Positions 23,014 to 33,892 of a DNA stretch of 64,000 bases are shown here, in pieces. A program made the translations under genes and the position numbers. Source of the stretch: Euphorbia lathyris (taxonomy: Eukaryota; Streptophyta; Magnoliopsida; Malpighiales; Euphorbiaceae); assembly GCF_963576675.1 (NCBI RefSeq), contig NC_088916.1, positions 3,611,001-3,675,000 on the forward strand, in the 5' to 3' direction. The stretch's first letter is position 1, and each line of letters starts with the position of its first letter. The notes below the pieces were generated by a model. It was not told the DNA's origin. It did no database searches and saw only the letters and a program-made list of their open reading frames with translations.

Positions 23014-23365
23014 TGTGACGTCCGGGTCAAGTCACTCCAACATGACGCTAGGCAACGCTACTGTAGCAGCAGGCAACACGGCGCGACACTCTGAGCAGAA
23101 AGTGTCTTCCCCCCTATAGTGTGTCTTATACCAACTCGGGACCCTCGGGCGGCAGACACTGCCCAGCCCCACTCACCACAGATTTTGAAACAGGGTCACC
23201 GAGCACAACTAGACCATCCAACCAACGAGCCAATGGTCTAGGAACATTCAAGGGGGCTGTATGAGCTTATGGGTTCTCTTTTGACACGGAAGAAGTATTG
23301 CTGATTAGGAGAATTGGCAAGGTACCAAGTGGGCGGGCCCGCAAGAACCAGCCAGCATGACCAGT
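23014..23365 (+). repeat. Element E 5' LTR, 3'-truncated
   Basis: It matches 28086-28437 almost base for base, then ends after GACCAGT at the primer site. About 490 bp, including the TATA box, are missing. Confidence 0.9.
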
Positions 23366-23378
23366 TGGTACCAGAGCC
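23366..23378 (+). other. Element E primer-binding site (initiator tRNA-Met type)
   Basis: TGGTACCAGAGCC matches the common plant site TGGTATCAGAGCC with one difference. Confidence 0.75.
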
Positions 23379-23432
23379 CAAGTTATACCGACAGATTTAG
23401 CGACGGATCCGAATTCATCCAGCCAATCGAGA

Positions 23433-26400
23433 ATGTCTGGAAATAGTGAGGAGACGAACGTGACTGTGGCTCAGACCGAGCCAAAGGCGACAAAGAAGAC
23501 CAGGAGCCGATCCCGGTCTAGGGATGTCCTTGCCGATTTTAGCAGTAGGCTAGACCATGTAGAAATGTCTTTAACCGATGGTCTGGAGAAGTTCACCGAA
23601 ACAGAACAGTGACTTAAGGAACTCGACAAGGAGGAGTTGCAGGAAGAAGTGCTTGTTCAGGTGAACAGGGTAGCTGCTGAAAACGAGGAGCGGACCAGGA
23701 TGCTAGAGGACGAAGTTGTTTCCTTGCGTCAAGAAGTGGAGAGGATTCTTGGCGAGCTAGTCACAACCAACAGGGAGCTTGTTGAGACAAAGAGTGAGCT
23801 GGGCGTGGTTAAGCTCGCTCTCAGCGGTATTTCCAACGGATCATCTATTTCGACAACGCAAAAACTAGATGTTCCCAAGCCGAAGCCGTATGGAGGAGCC
23901 AGGAGCGCTAAGGATATTGATAATTTCTTGTGGAGCTTGGAGAAGTATTTCCGAGCGCTTGGCATCGTGGAGGATGCCCGGAGGTTAGATGCTGTGCCGC
24001 TCTACCTCAACGAGACGGCCATGGTATGGTGGCGTCGAAAGGAGCAAGAGATCCAGCGAGGAACTTGCACCATCAACATGTGGGCCGAGTTTCAGAAGGA
24101 ACTTCGGGACCAGTTTTATCTGGAATCTCGGGAGTACGAGAAGCGAGCACGGCTCAGGCATCTCAAGCAGCGAGGTTCGATCCGAGACTACATCAAAGAG
24201 TTTTCGGATATTCTTTTGGAGTTGCCAAACTACCCGCAGGAAGAGGCCTTTTATCTCTTCATGGAGGGATTGCAAAATTGGGCCAGGGAGAAGATCCAGC
24301 TTCGGGATAGTAAGGACTTGTCATCGGCAATGAGCGTTGCTGACTCTTTGGGAGATATCCACCGAGATGGGTTCCGTCAAGAGAAGGACAAGCCTAAGAC
24401 AAACAACGACAAAGGCAAGGGAAAGAGTTGGGGAGACAGACAGAAGTCACACTCTTTCAAGACCAACGGAACCAAACAGCCGCAGGGGAAAGACGGCAGT
24501 TCCACCTCCAAGCCGAAAGAGGAGGGTAAATACTTTCCGATAAAATGCTTCTTTTGTAAAGGTCCTCACAAGGCGAGGGAGTGCCCGACAAAGAAGATAG
24601 CTGCCATGGACAATTGCGACGAACAGAGGCAGACAGGTGACGAGCCAGAGACCCACATGGGGTCATTACAGATCCTAGGAGCCATTCAAGCCAAGGTTGA
24701 AGTAGCCAAGGCAGTAAGACCAGGACGCCTGTTTGTAGAAGTAGGCATCAGGGGCAGCAATATCAAAGCTCTTGTGGACACAGGGGCCTCGAACAACTTC
24801 CTGGAGGTGAAAGAAGCAGAGCGCCTGGGTGTGAAGTATGCTCAGGAGAAGGGATGGCTCAAGGCCGTCAACTCAGGGCCAAAAGCAATTTTTGGCGTAG
24901 CAAGAGGGGTCGATGTAAAGCTCGGCACGTGGAAGGGCCAGCTAGACTTCTCCGTGGTTCCGATGGACGACTATAAAGTTGTCCTTGGGATAGAATTCTT
25001 CGATAAAGCCCAAGCAGCGACATTCCCATCCGCTGATGCTATGTGTATCCTGGAGAGAGGCAACGCATGTATGGTGCCATTAGCACGAGAAAATGTTCCA
25101 AAATCCAAACATTTGTCTGCGATGCAGGTAACCAAGGGGCTGAAGAAGGACGAACCAACATTCCTTGTGGCGATCAAGGAAGAATCAGAGGGAGTCTTGG
25201 AGAAGGAGATTCCCACCGTTGTAGCAGATGTTCTAGACGAGTTTGCGGACATCATGCCACCGAAGCTTCCAATGCAGCTACCACCGAAGAGGGACGTGGA
25301 TCACAGAATTGAGCTGGTGTCGGGGAGTGCGCCAATTGCGGCAGTACCATACAGGATGGCACCGCCGGAACTTGCTGAGTTGCGGAAGAAGTTGGACGAG
25401 ATGCTAGAGGCTGGTCAGATTCAGCCGTCAAAGTCACCTTATGGACCACCGGTGCTATTTCAGAAAAAGCACGACGGGTCGTTGAGGATGTGTATAGACT
25501 ACAGAGCTCTCAACAAGGTGACCGTAAAGAACAAGTACCCAATCCAACTAATAGCGGACTTGTTCGACCAACTTGGGGACGCAAGATGGTTCACCAAGCT
25601 GGATTTGAGATCAGGTTACTACCAGGTGCGGGTAGCCGAACAAGACGTGCCGAAGACAGCCTGTGTCACGAGGTACGGGTCGTATGAATTTTTGGTGATG
25701 CCGTTCGACCTCATAAATGCTCCTGCCACTTTTTGCACATTGATGAACCAGGTATTGCGGCCATTCCTGGACAAGTTCGTAGTCGTCTATCTCGACAATA
25801 TCGTGATTTACAGCCGCTCATTGAAGGAACACACGGAGCACTTGAGACAAGTTTTTAGGGTGCTCGGGGAGCACGAGTTGTATGTCAAGAAGGAGAAATG
25901 TGCATTTGCCCAGCCAGAAGTACCGTTCTTGGGGCACATAGTTGGAGGAGGCAAGCTCCGGATGGATCGAGCAAAAGTGCAGGCGATCCTTGAGTGGCAG
26001 CCACCAAAGAAGGTGACGGAGGTCCGGTCTTTCCTGGGCCTAGCCAATTACTACCGGAGATTCGTAAAGGGGTACTCAGCAGTAGCCGCCCCACTGACCG
26101 ATTTGCTGAAGAAAGACCGAACGTGGAACTAGAGTGATAGGTGCCAATCAGCTTTCGATAAACTGAAGCAGGCCATGACGGAAGAACCGGTCCTGGCGCT
26201 GCCCGATCACCGGAAGGCGTACGAAGTACACACCGACGCTTCCGATTTCGCCATTGGGGGAGTTATCATGCAGGATGGCCACCCAATTGCCTATGAAAGC
26301 CGAAAGTTGAATGAAGCCGAAAGAAGATACACCATCCACGAAAAGGAAATGACAGAAGTGGTCCATTGTTTACGCCTTTGGAGGCACTATCTATTGGGTT

Positions 26401-28190
26401 CCAAGTTCGTAGTAAAGACGGACAACGTGGCAACGAGCTACTTCCTAAATCAGAAGAAGCTCACACCGAAGCAGGCCAGATGGCAAGCATTTTTGGCCGA
26501 GTTCGACTTCACCTTGGAGCACAAACCGGGTAAGGCCAATCTGGTGGCCGATGCTTTGAGCAGAAAGGGGGAGCTTGCAGCGCTTTCCCAACCAGAGTTT
26601 CCGTGGATGCCAACAATCCGTGAGGGCCTAGAACATGATCCACAGGCCAAAAGGTTGAAAGTATTAGCCGAGAGTGGTAAGACTCGCAGGTTTTGGGTGG
26701 AAGATGGGATACTTCTCACCAAAGGCAACATGGTCTATGTTCCGAGATGGCAAGGGCTGAGAAAGACGGTGATCAAGGAGTGTCACGATTCTCAGTGGGC
26801 AGGACATCCAGGAGTTCATCGAACAGAAGCTCTCATTGAGCGAACGTTCTACTGGCCGCAGATGCGGGACGACATAGAGTTGTATGTGAAAACGTGTCTT
26901 GTATGTCAACAGGACAAAATCGAACAGAACAAGCCAGCCGGGTTGTTGCAACCGTTACCGATACCAGAGAGGCCATGGGAGAGCATCTCAATGGATTTTA
27001 TTACTTGCCTGCCAAAATCAGAGGCATGTAGTAACATCATGGTAGTAGTGGATCGGTTCAGCAAGTACGGGGTTTTTATTTCGGTGCAGACCAAATTCAA
27101 CGCTGAGGATGCAGCTAGATTGTTCTTCAAGTACGTTGTGAAGTATTGGGGCATTCCGAGGACGATCGTGAGTGATCGGGACACCAGATTCACGGGTCGT
27201 TTTTGGACGGAGCTGTTCAAATTGTTGGGATCGGAGTTGAATTTCTCAATGAGTTTTCACCCACAAACAGATGGCCAGACCGAACGGGTGAATGCATTGC
27301 TGGAGTTATACTTGCGGCACTACGTGAGTGCCAATCAGAAAAATTGGGCGAAGTTGTTAGACATTGCCCAGTTCTCATATAATTTGCAGAGGAGTGAATC
27401 AACAGGGGCGAGTCCATTTGAGATCGTGATGGGGCAGCAGCCAACTACGCCTCAAGACATCGGTGTCGGTGTCAAAAGTCCTAATCCAGCAACATTCAAG
27501 TTTGCCAAAAGTTGGCAAGAGAGCCGAGAGCTGGCTCGATCTTCTTTGGCCAAGGCAGCAAAGAAGATGAAAAAGTGGGCAGATGCCAAGAGACGGCATC
27601 GGGAGTTTGAGGAAGGAGATATGGTGATGGTGAAGCTACTTCCCCATCAGAGCCGACGGATTGCCAAGTTGCACAAGGGGTTAGTGCGACGCTATGAGGG
27701 GCCGTTTCCGGTGGAAAGACGGGTAGGCAAGCTAGCCTACAGGGTCCAATTACCGTCTCATTTAGAACTACACCCAATGTTCCATGTGAGCTATCTCAAA
27801 CCCTAATACAAAGATCAGGAAGATCCGAGCAGGAATGAGTCAAACCGGCAGCCAACAGCCATCACGACTCAGCACGACCACGAGGTGGCGGAAATATTGG
27901 GATATCGGAAAATCAAAGCTAGGGGCAGCCATCCTAGTTATACCGAGTATTTCGTCAAGTGGAAGGGACTTCCGGATAGTGAGGCAAGCTGGGAGCACGA
28001 ACTTAGCTTGTGGGACAGTAGGGGTATTTTGGACAATTACCACCGAGAAGCAACGGGGTCGTTGCTCGTTGGAGTGGGGGAGAATGTGACGTCCGGGTCA
28101 AGTCACTCCAACATGAGGCTAGGCAACGCTACTGTAGCAGCAGGCAACACGGCGCGATACTCTGAGCAGAGAGTGTCTTCCCCCCTATAG
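23433..28190 (+). pseudogene. Element E gag-pol-chromodomain polyprotein, broken
   Basis: This is a single frame from the ATG at 23433. Gag has a coiled-coil start, the gag domain and a CCHC knuckle ([13 protein letters not shown]). Protease has D-T-G-A-S. RT has Y-L-D-N, where the second catalytic Asp of Y-x-D-D is Asn (codon 25797-25799). RNase H has T-D-A-S, E-K-E-M, T-D-N and A-D-A-L-S-R. Integrase has an H-H-C-C finger and a D-D-E core (S-M-D-F, S-D-R-D-T-R-F, G-Q-T-E-R). The chromodomain (V-K-W-K-G-L-P, A-S-W-E) would tether integration to histone marks. In-frame stops are at 23610-23612, 26130-26132 (a Trp codon in relatives) and 27804-27806, the last cutting off the chromodomain. The frame ends inside the 3' LTR. 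Confidence 0.93.
28072..28085 (+). other. Element E polypurine tract
   Basis: GGAGTGGGGGAGAA lies directly before the 3' LTR. It overlaps the end of the coding frame. Confidence 0.75.
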
Positions 28191-28930
28191 TGTGTCTTAT
28201 ACCAACTCGGGACCCTCGGGCGGCAGACACTGCCCAGCCCCACTCACCACAGATTTTGAAACAGGGTCACCGAGCACAACTAGACCATCCAACCAACGAG
28301 CCAATGGTCTAGGAACATTCAAGGGGGCTGTATGAGCTTATGGTTCTCTTTTGACACGGAAGAAGTATTGCTGATTAGGAGAATTGGCAAGGTACCAAGT
28401 GGGCGGGCCCGCAAGAACCAGCCAGCATGGCCAGTGGGTCCACCAGCAGCCAACTCAGCCAAGTTGCTTCCTACAAGTTGGCCACTTGCTATAGCTACTC
28501 CCAAGGGTTGTGAATTACAAGCACTGCTCCAGAAGACATGGGCAAACAGAAGTGACATCATCACCACCTAGGCATTCTGAATTAGGCAAGTGGCTGGTAG
28601 GCACACATGGGCAGCCTGACTTGCTGATGTCAGCCACACCATCAGCATATTTCTAGTATAAATAGGGGACTAGGCTCATTGTACAAACACACTGAAATTG
28701 TATCTCTTATTGCTCTGTAAAGCTATTCTTTGTATCAATAAGAAACTCTCTTCCTCACTTGCTTATCTTTTGCTACATTCTGTCATTGTCACTAAAAGTA
28801 TTCCGCTGTGCATTCAATCTTGCTTTGCCACATTACTTAGCAAGGTTTTGGGTAGGCTGACTAGCATTCCGAGTTAGCATTGCTAGTGCCGCACGGGGTT
28901 CAGTTGCCGAGTGAAATTGTGCCCGTGACA
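28086..28930 (+). repeat. Element E 3' LTR
   Basis: This complete 845-bp LTR, TGTGACG...GTGACA, has a TATA box (TATAAATA, 28657-28664) and polyadenylation-type AATAAG sequences about 80 bp later. Confidence 0.92.
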
Positions 28931-29170
28931 AAGGGCCCGGGAGCCCACACCAATCTCCTATAAATACCCCTAACAAGGGAAGGGAAATGGGGACTTCTTG
29001 AATGAACCTTCCGGGTAACCCCATATCTTCTCGAATATTTCCTTTATAAATCCTCTTTGAATATCTAACTGTCTTGATCGTCGGAGTGTTCCCAGGGAAC
29101 GCTCCCCGCACAAAGACGACCCCCGAGGAGCTCGGAACTCCCCGAAGAGAGCCCGGATCACTGTTCCGCA
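28931..29170 (+). repeat. Element C 3' LTR, distal part
   Basis: It has a TATA-like CTATAAATACC at 28958-28968 and CTGTCTTGATCGTCGGAGTGTT, which matches the CTGACTTGATCGTCGGAG block of element D LTRs. It ends CTGTTCCGCA at about 29170. The proximal part is left of element E. Confidence 0.7.
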
Positions 29171-29949
29171 TATCCTAATTACTAAATAAATTTAAAATAT
29201 TTAACAAAATGATAAAAAAATGTAATCCAAATAAGAATAGATATAAAGTTGGGCAAAATCGGTTGGATTCCGACTTTTAAAACAAATCTTAAATTCAATT
29301 CATTTTACATGGATCTTAAAATGATAATATTTTGGCTTAATACATTAAAATTCCAAAAAGTTTAATTCGCCTCTTGAATTTATATAGTGTCTTGCTAGTC
29401 TCATCAACTTAATTAAAATAGTATATTGGCAACTTAAATTTATTTAAAGTGATCTATTGATCCCTTGAACTTGCTTACATTGGTGTATTTGTCCTCTGAA
29501 TTTGTTTGAAGTGATAAAAATTGCAATTTATCTAAATCCGTAAAAAAATTTCAAAACTTAAAAAACGAAGGCTTAATTCGTGATTTTAAGTCTTTGAAAC
29601 AAATCAACTTTCTGTTTTGTATATTTTTATAGAATTTTTTTTTATAGATTTAGGAACTTAATCATGACACTTTAAATAAGTTTGTAGTGCTAATGCGACA
29701 ACATATAAGTCCAGAGGGCCAATCAACCATTTTGGACAAATTCAAATTGCAACTGATGTATTAGACAATTTTTTTTATTTAGCTTCAGTTTTGAAAATCA
29801 TTTTTTTTATTTCAAACATGTTCTCAATTACTTTGTGTAGCTCTAAGACCTTTTTATAGGAAAACTGTAAAAACCGTATTTTTTTTAATAATTTCAAATA
29901 CATATGAAATTAATAATGTATTTTTAATAGAATTATATGTTTACAACTT
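29171..29949. other. AT-rich intergenic sequence
   Basis: No gene is seen. Parts of 29340-29760 (phrases like CTTGAACTTG-TT, AATTTGTC) resemble a MITE-like repeat also present at about 39370-39680 and 59880-60150. The block GGAAAACTGTAAAAACC at about 29860 recurs inverted near 59680. Confidence 0.4.
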
Positions 29950-30148
29950 GTATTCAACAGTTAGATGATGTATCTATCTCTTTTGTTAAACGGTCAGCGA
30001 ACTGTGCTGCTCACTGTCTAGCCCGAGCAGTTAGTTCTGTGCCTTACCGTAGTGAGTGACAATTTGCCCCTCCATTTTTGTACTCTATTCTTTCTCCTGA
30101 TATTTGTCAATAATATTGTTGTTTCTTTCAAAAAAAATAAAATAAAAG
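29950..30148 (+). mobile_element. LINE 3' end, 5'-truncated
   Basis: It encodes the last part of a LINE RNase H-like domain (S-F-V-K-R-S-A-N-C-A-A-H-C-L-A-R-A) with a Trp-to-stop TGA at about 30057-30059. An A-rich tail ends near 30148. This is typical of 5'-truncated plant L1 copies. Confidence 0.7.
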
Positions 30149-31122
30149 ATCAATGGTTTAATGAACCAAAAAATGAAATATGTTTTTTGCCTTAAAAATT
30201 GAACAAATTTACTTGCGAACGTGTTCACAAATATTATAATCGAACTTAATTCATCAACTTATAACTGTACCTATTCGCAAGCTTTCGAGCCAAATTTTAC
30301 GATGTTCAAACTCATCTTGTTTATAAATAAAGCCGAATACGATCCAAATTTTATGTGAATTACTATACATAGCCTTGAATTCCCACCCCTAGCCCCGTGA
30401 AAAGACCGAAATACCCTTTACACAATTTTCAGAATTCTCAAATCCTCTCAAACAACCTAAACTCTCTTTAATCTAATCCGAACTAATTTATCAACGAAAA
30501 CATGGATCGGCGGAAAGGGACCTATGATATGTATTTCCGTTTGATTTTGATGTTTTTTGAACGTTTTTTTGCATCAGATTTTGCTGTTATTCGAAATCGG
30601 AATCGGGACATGGGGCGTGTGGAAATCACACCGTTACCCCTGGTGCTGGTGCAGTGTATGAACATCACGCCGCACCACAGGTGACGGTGTGATAGCCTCA
30701 CGCCTCACCATATGCGACGACGTGATATTCATACACCGTCACCTGTGGTGCGACGTGATATCCTCACGCCCTCACAATGGTGACGACGTGATGCCCAGAC
30801 GCCCGTGTGGTGTATGGGCAATTATTTATTTATTTTTTAAATTTAGTTTAATTTAATTAAATTTTTGTTATTTTTAGTTTGTTTAATTTAGTTTAAATAA
30901 ATTTTTATGTTGTAAATTTTAATTTGTTAATTTTAGTTAAGTTTAGTTGTTGTAAATTTTATTTTGTTTAGTTTAGTTTAACTAAATTTTTATTTTGTTA
31001 ATATTTATTCATAAACTTATATTATTGTTATAGGTTTTAATTAAAATTGTATGGTATTTACAAGTTTTAATTAAAATTGTGTAGTGTTTACAGATATTTA
31101 TGGGTTTAATTGAATAACAGGT
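30149..31122. other. Intergenic region with GC-rich inverted repeat
   Basis: 30490-30830 is unusually GC-rich. It contains GCCGCACCACAGGTGACGG, inverted as CCGTCACCTGTGGTGCG about 70 bp later, and many GTGTGG/CGTGAT words. It is followed by a run of ATTTAGTTTAATTT-like repeats to about 31010. No gene is supported. Confidence 0.5.
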
Positions 31123-31295
31123 CTATTTTTTTTGCCTTCCCGACACGCGGGCGTGTGGCTATTACACCTCACCGTGTGGTCGGACGTGATAGCCACACGC
31201 CTCACCTTGTAGTCGGGCGTGTGACTGTCACACCCGACCACACGGTGAGACGTAATAGTCGTACGCCCGCGTATCCGAAAGGCAAAAAAAAATAG
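31123..31295. repeat. GC-rich foldback element upstream of FEY
   Basis: This is an inverted repeat of about 30-bp arms, CTATTTTTTTTGCCTTCCCG...CGGGCGT, matching ACGCCCGCG...GGCAAAAAAAAATAG. Its interior is built of CACACGCC/GGCGTGTG words. It resembles the GC-rich block at 30600-30830 and is probably a non-autonomous foldback element. Confidence 0.65.
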
Positions 31296-31629
31296 CATTT
31301 TCCCATCCCCAATCCCTAAAAGAACATTTTCATCCTTTCACAGAACTAGGGATGGAAATTTGAGGCCGGCTATAACAACCTCATTTTTATTGAGCCCAAC
31401 ACTGAGTCCATTATGAGCTGCTCGGCTCCCTCTCAGCCGTATATTTGACAAAGAATTTGCGTTTGCTTTACAAAGACTAACCTGAAACATAAACGAATAT
31501 TATATTAACATGAAACATAAACGAATATTAATTTCAACATTATTCGTCCCTTTGCGTATATCTTCCAGACTGAGCAGCACAGTGAACGAACTGTGAGAAA
31601 ACTTGAGATCTGAGCGAGCTCCTCAGGCA
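31296..31629 (+). promoter_or_regulatory. Upstream region of the FEY gene
   Basis: This is about 330 bp before the ATG. CATGAAACATAAACGAATATTA is repeated in tandem at about 31480-31532. A weak TATA-like GTATATC is near 31556. The 5' end of the transcript cannot be placed. Confidence 0.35.
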
Positions 31630-33851
31630 ATGGCAACAACATCCTCGGAGCCACCTTCAACTTCAACTTCAACTTCGAAGAGAAAGGAGAAATTAGGCTG
31701 GATTGAATGGTTTAGAGGATGGATGTATGTCATATACGAGATGCTTTTTCAGAGAATCATGGCTAGTCACTTACAAAACCCTCTCCCTTTGCCTCCTGTT
31801 AACGATCTTACTTGCATTGTCACTGGTTCCACTAGTGGTATCGGCTCTGAAATTGCCAGGTTCTTCTTTACATCATCCTCTTTCTCCTTTTCCTAATTCA
31901 ATTTCTCTGTATGTTTCCCGTGGAGCTGGAATTGCAGTGTAGAACCTCGAATATTGCTGAATTATTCGGAATTACTTTAACATTCATATCAATTTCTCTT
32001 TCAGAGTATATTTGAAATTGCAGCGTAGAACCTCAAATATTGCTAAATTATTCGGAATTACTTAACATTCATATCGATTTCTCTTTCAGAATATATTTGA
32101 TTTTGAGTATGCAAGTCTTTATGCTGAGTACATTGGTTTGAGTTCGTTACTCTGAATTCTAATTAGGGAAACCTGAAATACGTTGTTAGTTTACTATTTG
32201 AGTATCGCGCTCTCGATTTTTTCTTCTTCTATGGATTGGTGAAGCTGTTTTCTTCTATTTAATAGGCAATTAGCAGAGGGAGGAGCTCATGTTGTTATGG
32301 CAGTTAGGAATACGAAGAGAGGCAATGAATTAATCCAGAAATGGCAGAATGAATGGTCGGGTATAGGCCTTCCGCTCAATGTTGAGGTATTTGGTAATTT
32401 CGACTAATCAATGAATGATATGACTCTAATTTTATTCTGGTTTGTTCTTTGGTAATATTATACAATAAGCAACAGAAATTCTGCCTTTGCGTTTGCAATT
32501 TGAACGGTTGGTGTATGGTTTTTCTTGTTAAGGTGATGGACCTTGATCTTCTCTCATTGGAGTCAGTTGTAAAGTTTGCTGAAGCATGGAATGCTCGTTC
32601 AGGACCTTTGCACGTTCTTATAAATAATGCCGGGATATTTTCCATTGGAGGTCTGTTTGTTTTTCTTTTTTCAAACCTTTTAGCTGAATGGTACTTGTGT
32701 GGTTTCTCTACTCAAGTCTATGCCTTTTTTGGCTTAAGTTTATAGATATTACAATGATTTAATGCACCTCAATTCATTGCTGTGATATGTGCAATTGTTA
32801 GACATGTAATGTAGATTCCAAAGTAGTAACTCCTGACCTCCTTGTTACAGAAAAAAATAAATGCTGTCAAGTCCAATTCGTTGTTTCTGTTTTTGCAAAT
32901 TTTGGTCAGTCATTGAGGGAACTTGGAGAATCTAAAATGGGACAGAAATAGACAGACATGGGGTACCCTTCATAAGCAAGCTAAAGAATAGATGAAGCAG
33001 GACTTCACCCAATACTAAGGTTCCTATAACTTCCAAACTGTGAGATGTGTTGTCTGGTCCAATCTTTTGATTTGGTTATTGGTTTCTTTTTGTAATGTTA
33101 CTTCAGTCATAGAAGCAAGTAGGAAGGATATCTGAATGGATAGTCAAACTGGGAAAGGGCAGAATACTGGAATGCTTATGCTGTATAATGTCAAGTTGTG
33201 AGAACCTAAATTGACAAGGTCAGGTATATCAATGCAATATTATGGTATCACTTCATTCAAGGACTCAGAAAATGTTCAATTATCCAATTCAGTTCTTTGA
33301 AGTAAGGTGTCTTCAGGTTAAAAAAGATTATGGTTGCTGATAAATGTGTATCCATTGAAAAACTTATTTCTCTGCTCCATCTGGTGGGATGTAGATTTTA
33401 AGCTGTCCGAGTGTACCTCTCTTACATATGTTTCCTTCTAAAAGCGTGCGTATCTAAATATACTGAAGTTGCTTACAAAGGATGCTGATATAAAGAGAAT
33501 GCCGATTAATGCATTTAATGAGGAAAAACAGTCCATCCCTCATTGAAAAATACAATGCTGAGATACATTGTAAGATAGAATTTTCTGAATTCCCAAACTT
33601 ATACACAATCTAATCCAGTGATTGTTTCTACAAAGGGAATCATTTTGTGAATGTTCCTTACTTGAACTTTGATTGTTATGGTGTTTGACTTTTTGATTGA
33701 TATGCTACAGAATTTATTCCATTAAACAACAGTGACTTGCTCATTCACACACACGTTACATTTACATCAATTTTCTGTAATGTGTGGCACAACTTCGACG
33801 ACAATTGGCTTTCTTAAAGAATTTCTGAACTTCAAATTGATTGAGTTTTGA

Positions 33852-33892
<41 letters not shown>

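Larger units (their letters stand above)
23014..28930 (+). mobile_element. Element E: chromovirus (Ty3/gypsy), nearly full length
   Basis: The element has a TG...CA 3' LTR (28086-28930), polypurine tract, gag-pol and a C-terminal chromodomain. It sits in the 3' LTR of element C. The flanking bases share AAGG (left CAAGG, right AAGGG), a weak target duplication. The 5' LTR keeps only its first 352 bp and runs straight into the primer site. Without the TATA box, R and U5 in the 5' copy, the element could not be transcribed normally. Confidence 0.93.
16978..29170 (+). mobile_element. Element C: 3' remnant of a Tat-lineage gypsy element
   Basis: This composite remnant is recognised by an antisense gene like that of element D, and by LTR sequence at 28931-29170 holding the TTGATCGTCGGAG motif also found in element D LTRs. 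The gag-pol region is absent, probably lost with the deletion joining 16977 and 16978. A solo family F LTR (19689-21756) and chromovirus E (23014-28930) are inserted in it. The end at about 29170 (TTCCGCA) is estimated from the last LTR-like bases. Confidence 0.65.

Noticed and set aside
30502..30684. 60-codon ORF upstream of FEY
   Set aside because: It runs into the GC-rich inverted repeat and has no family resemblance.
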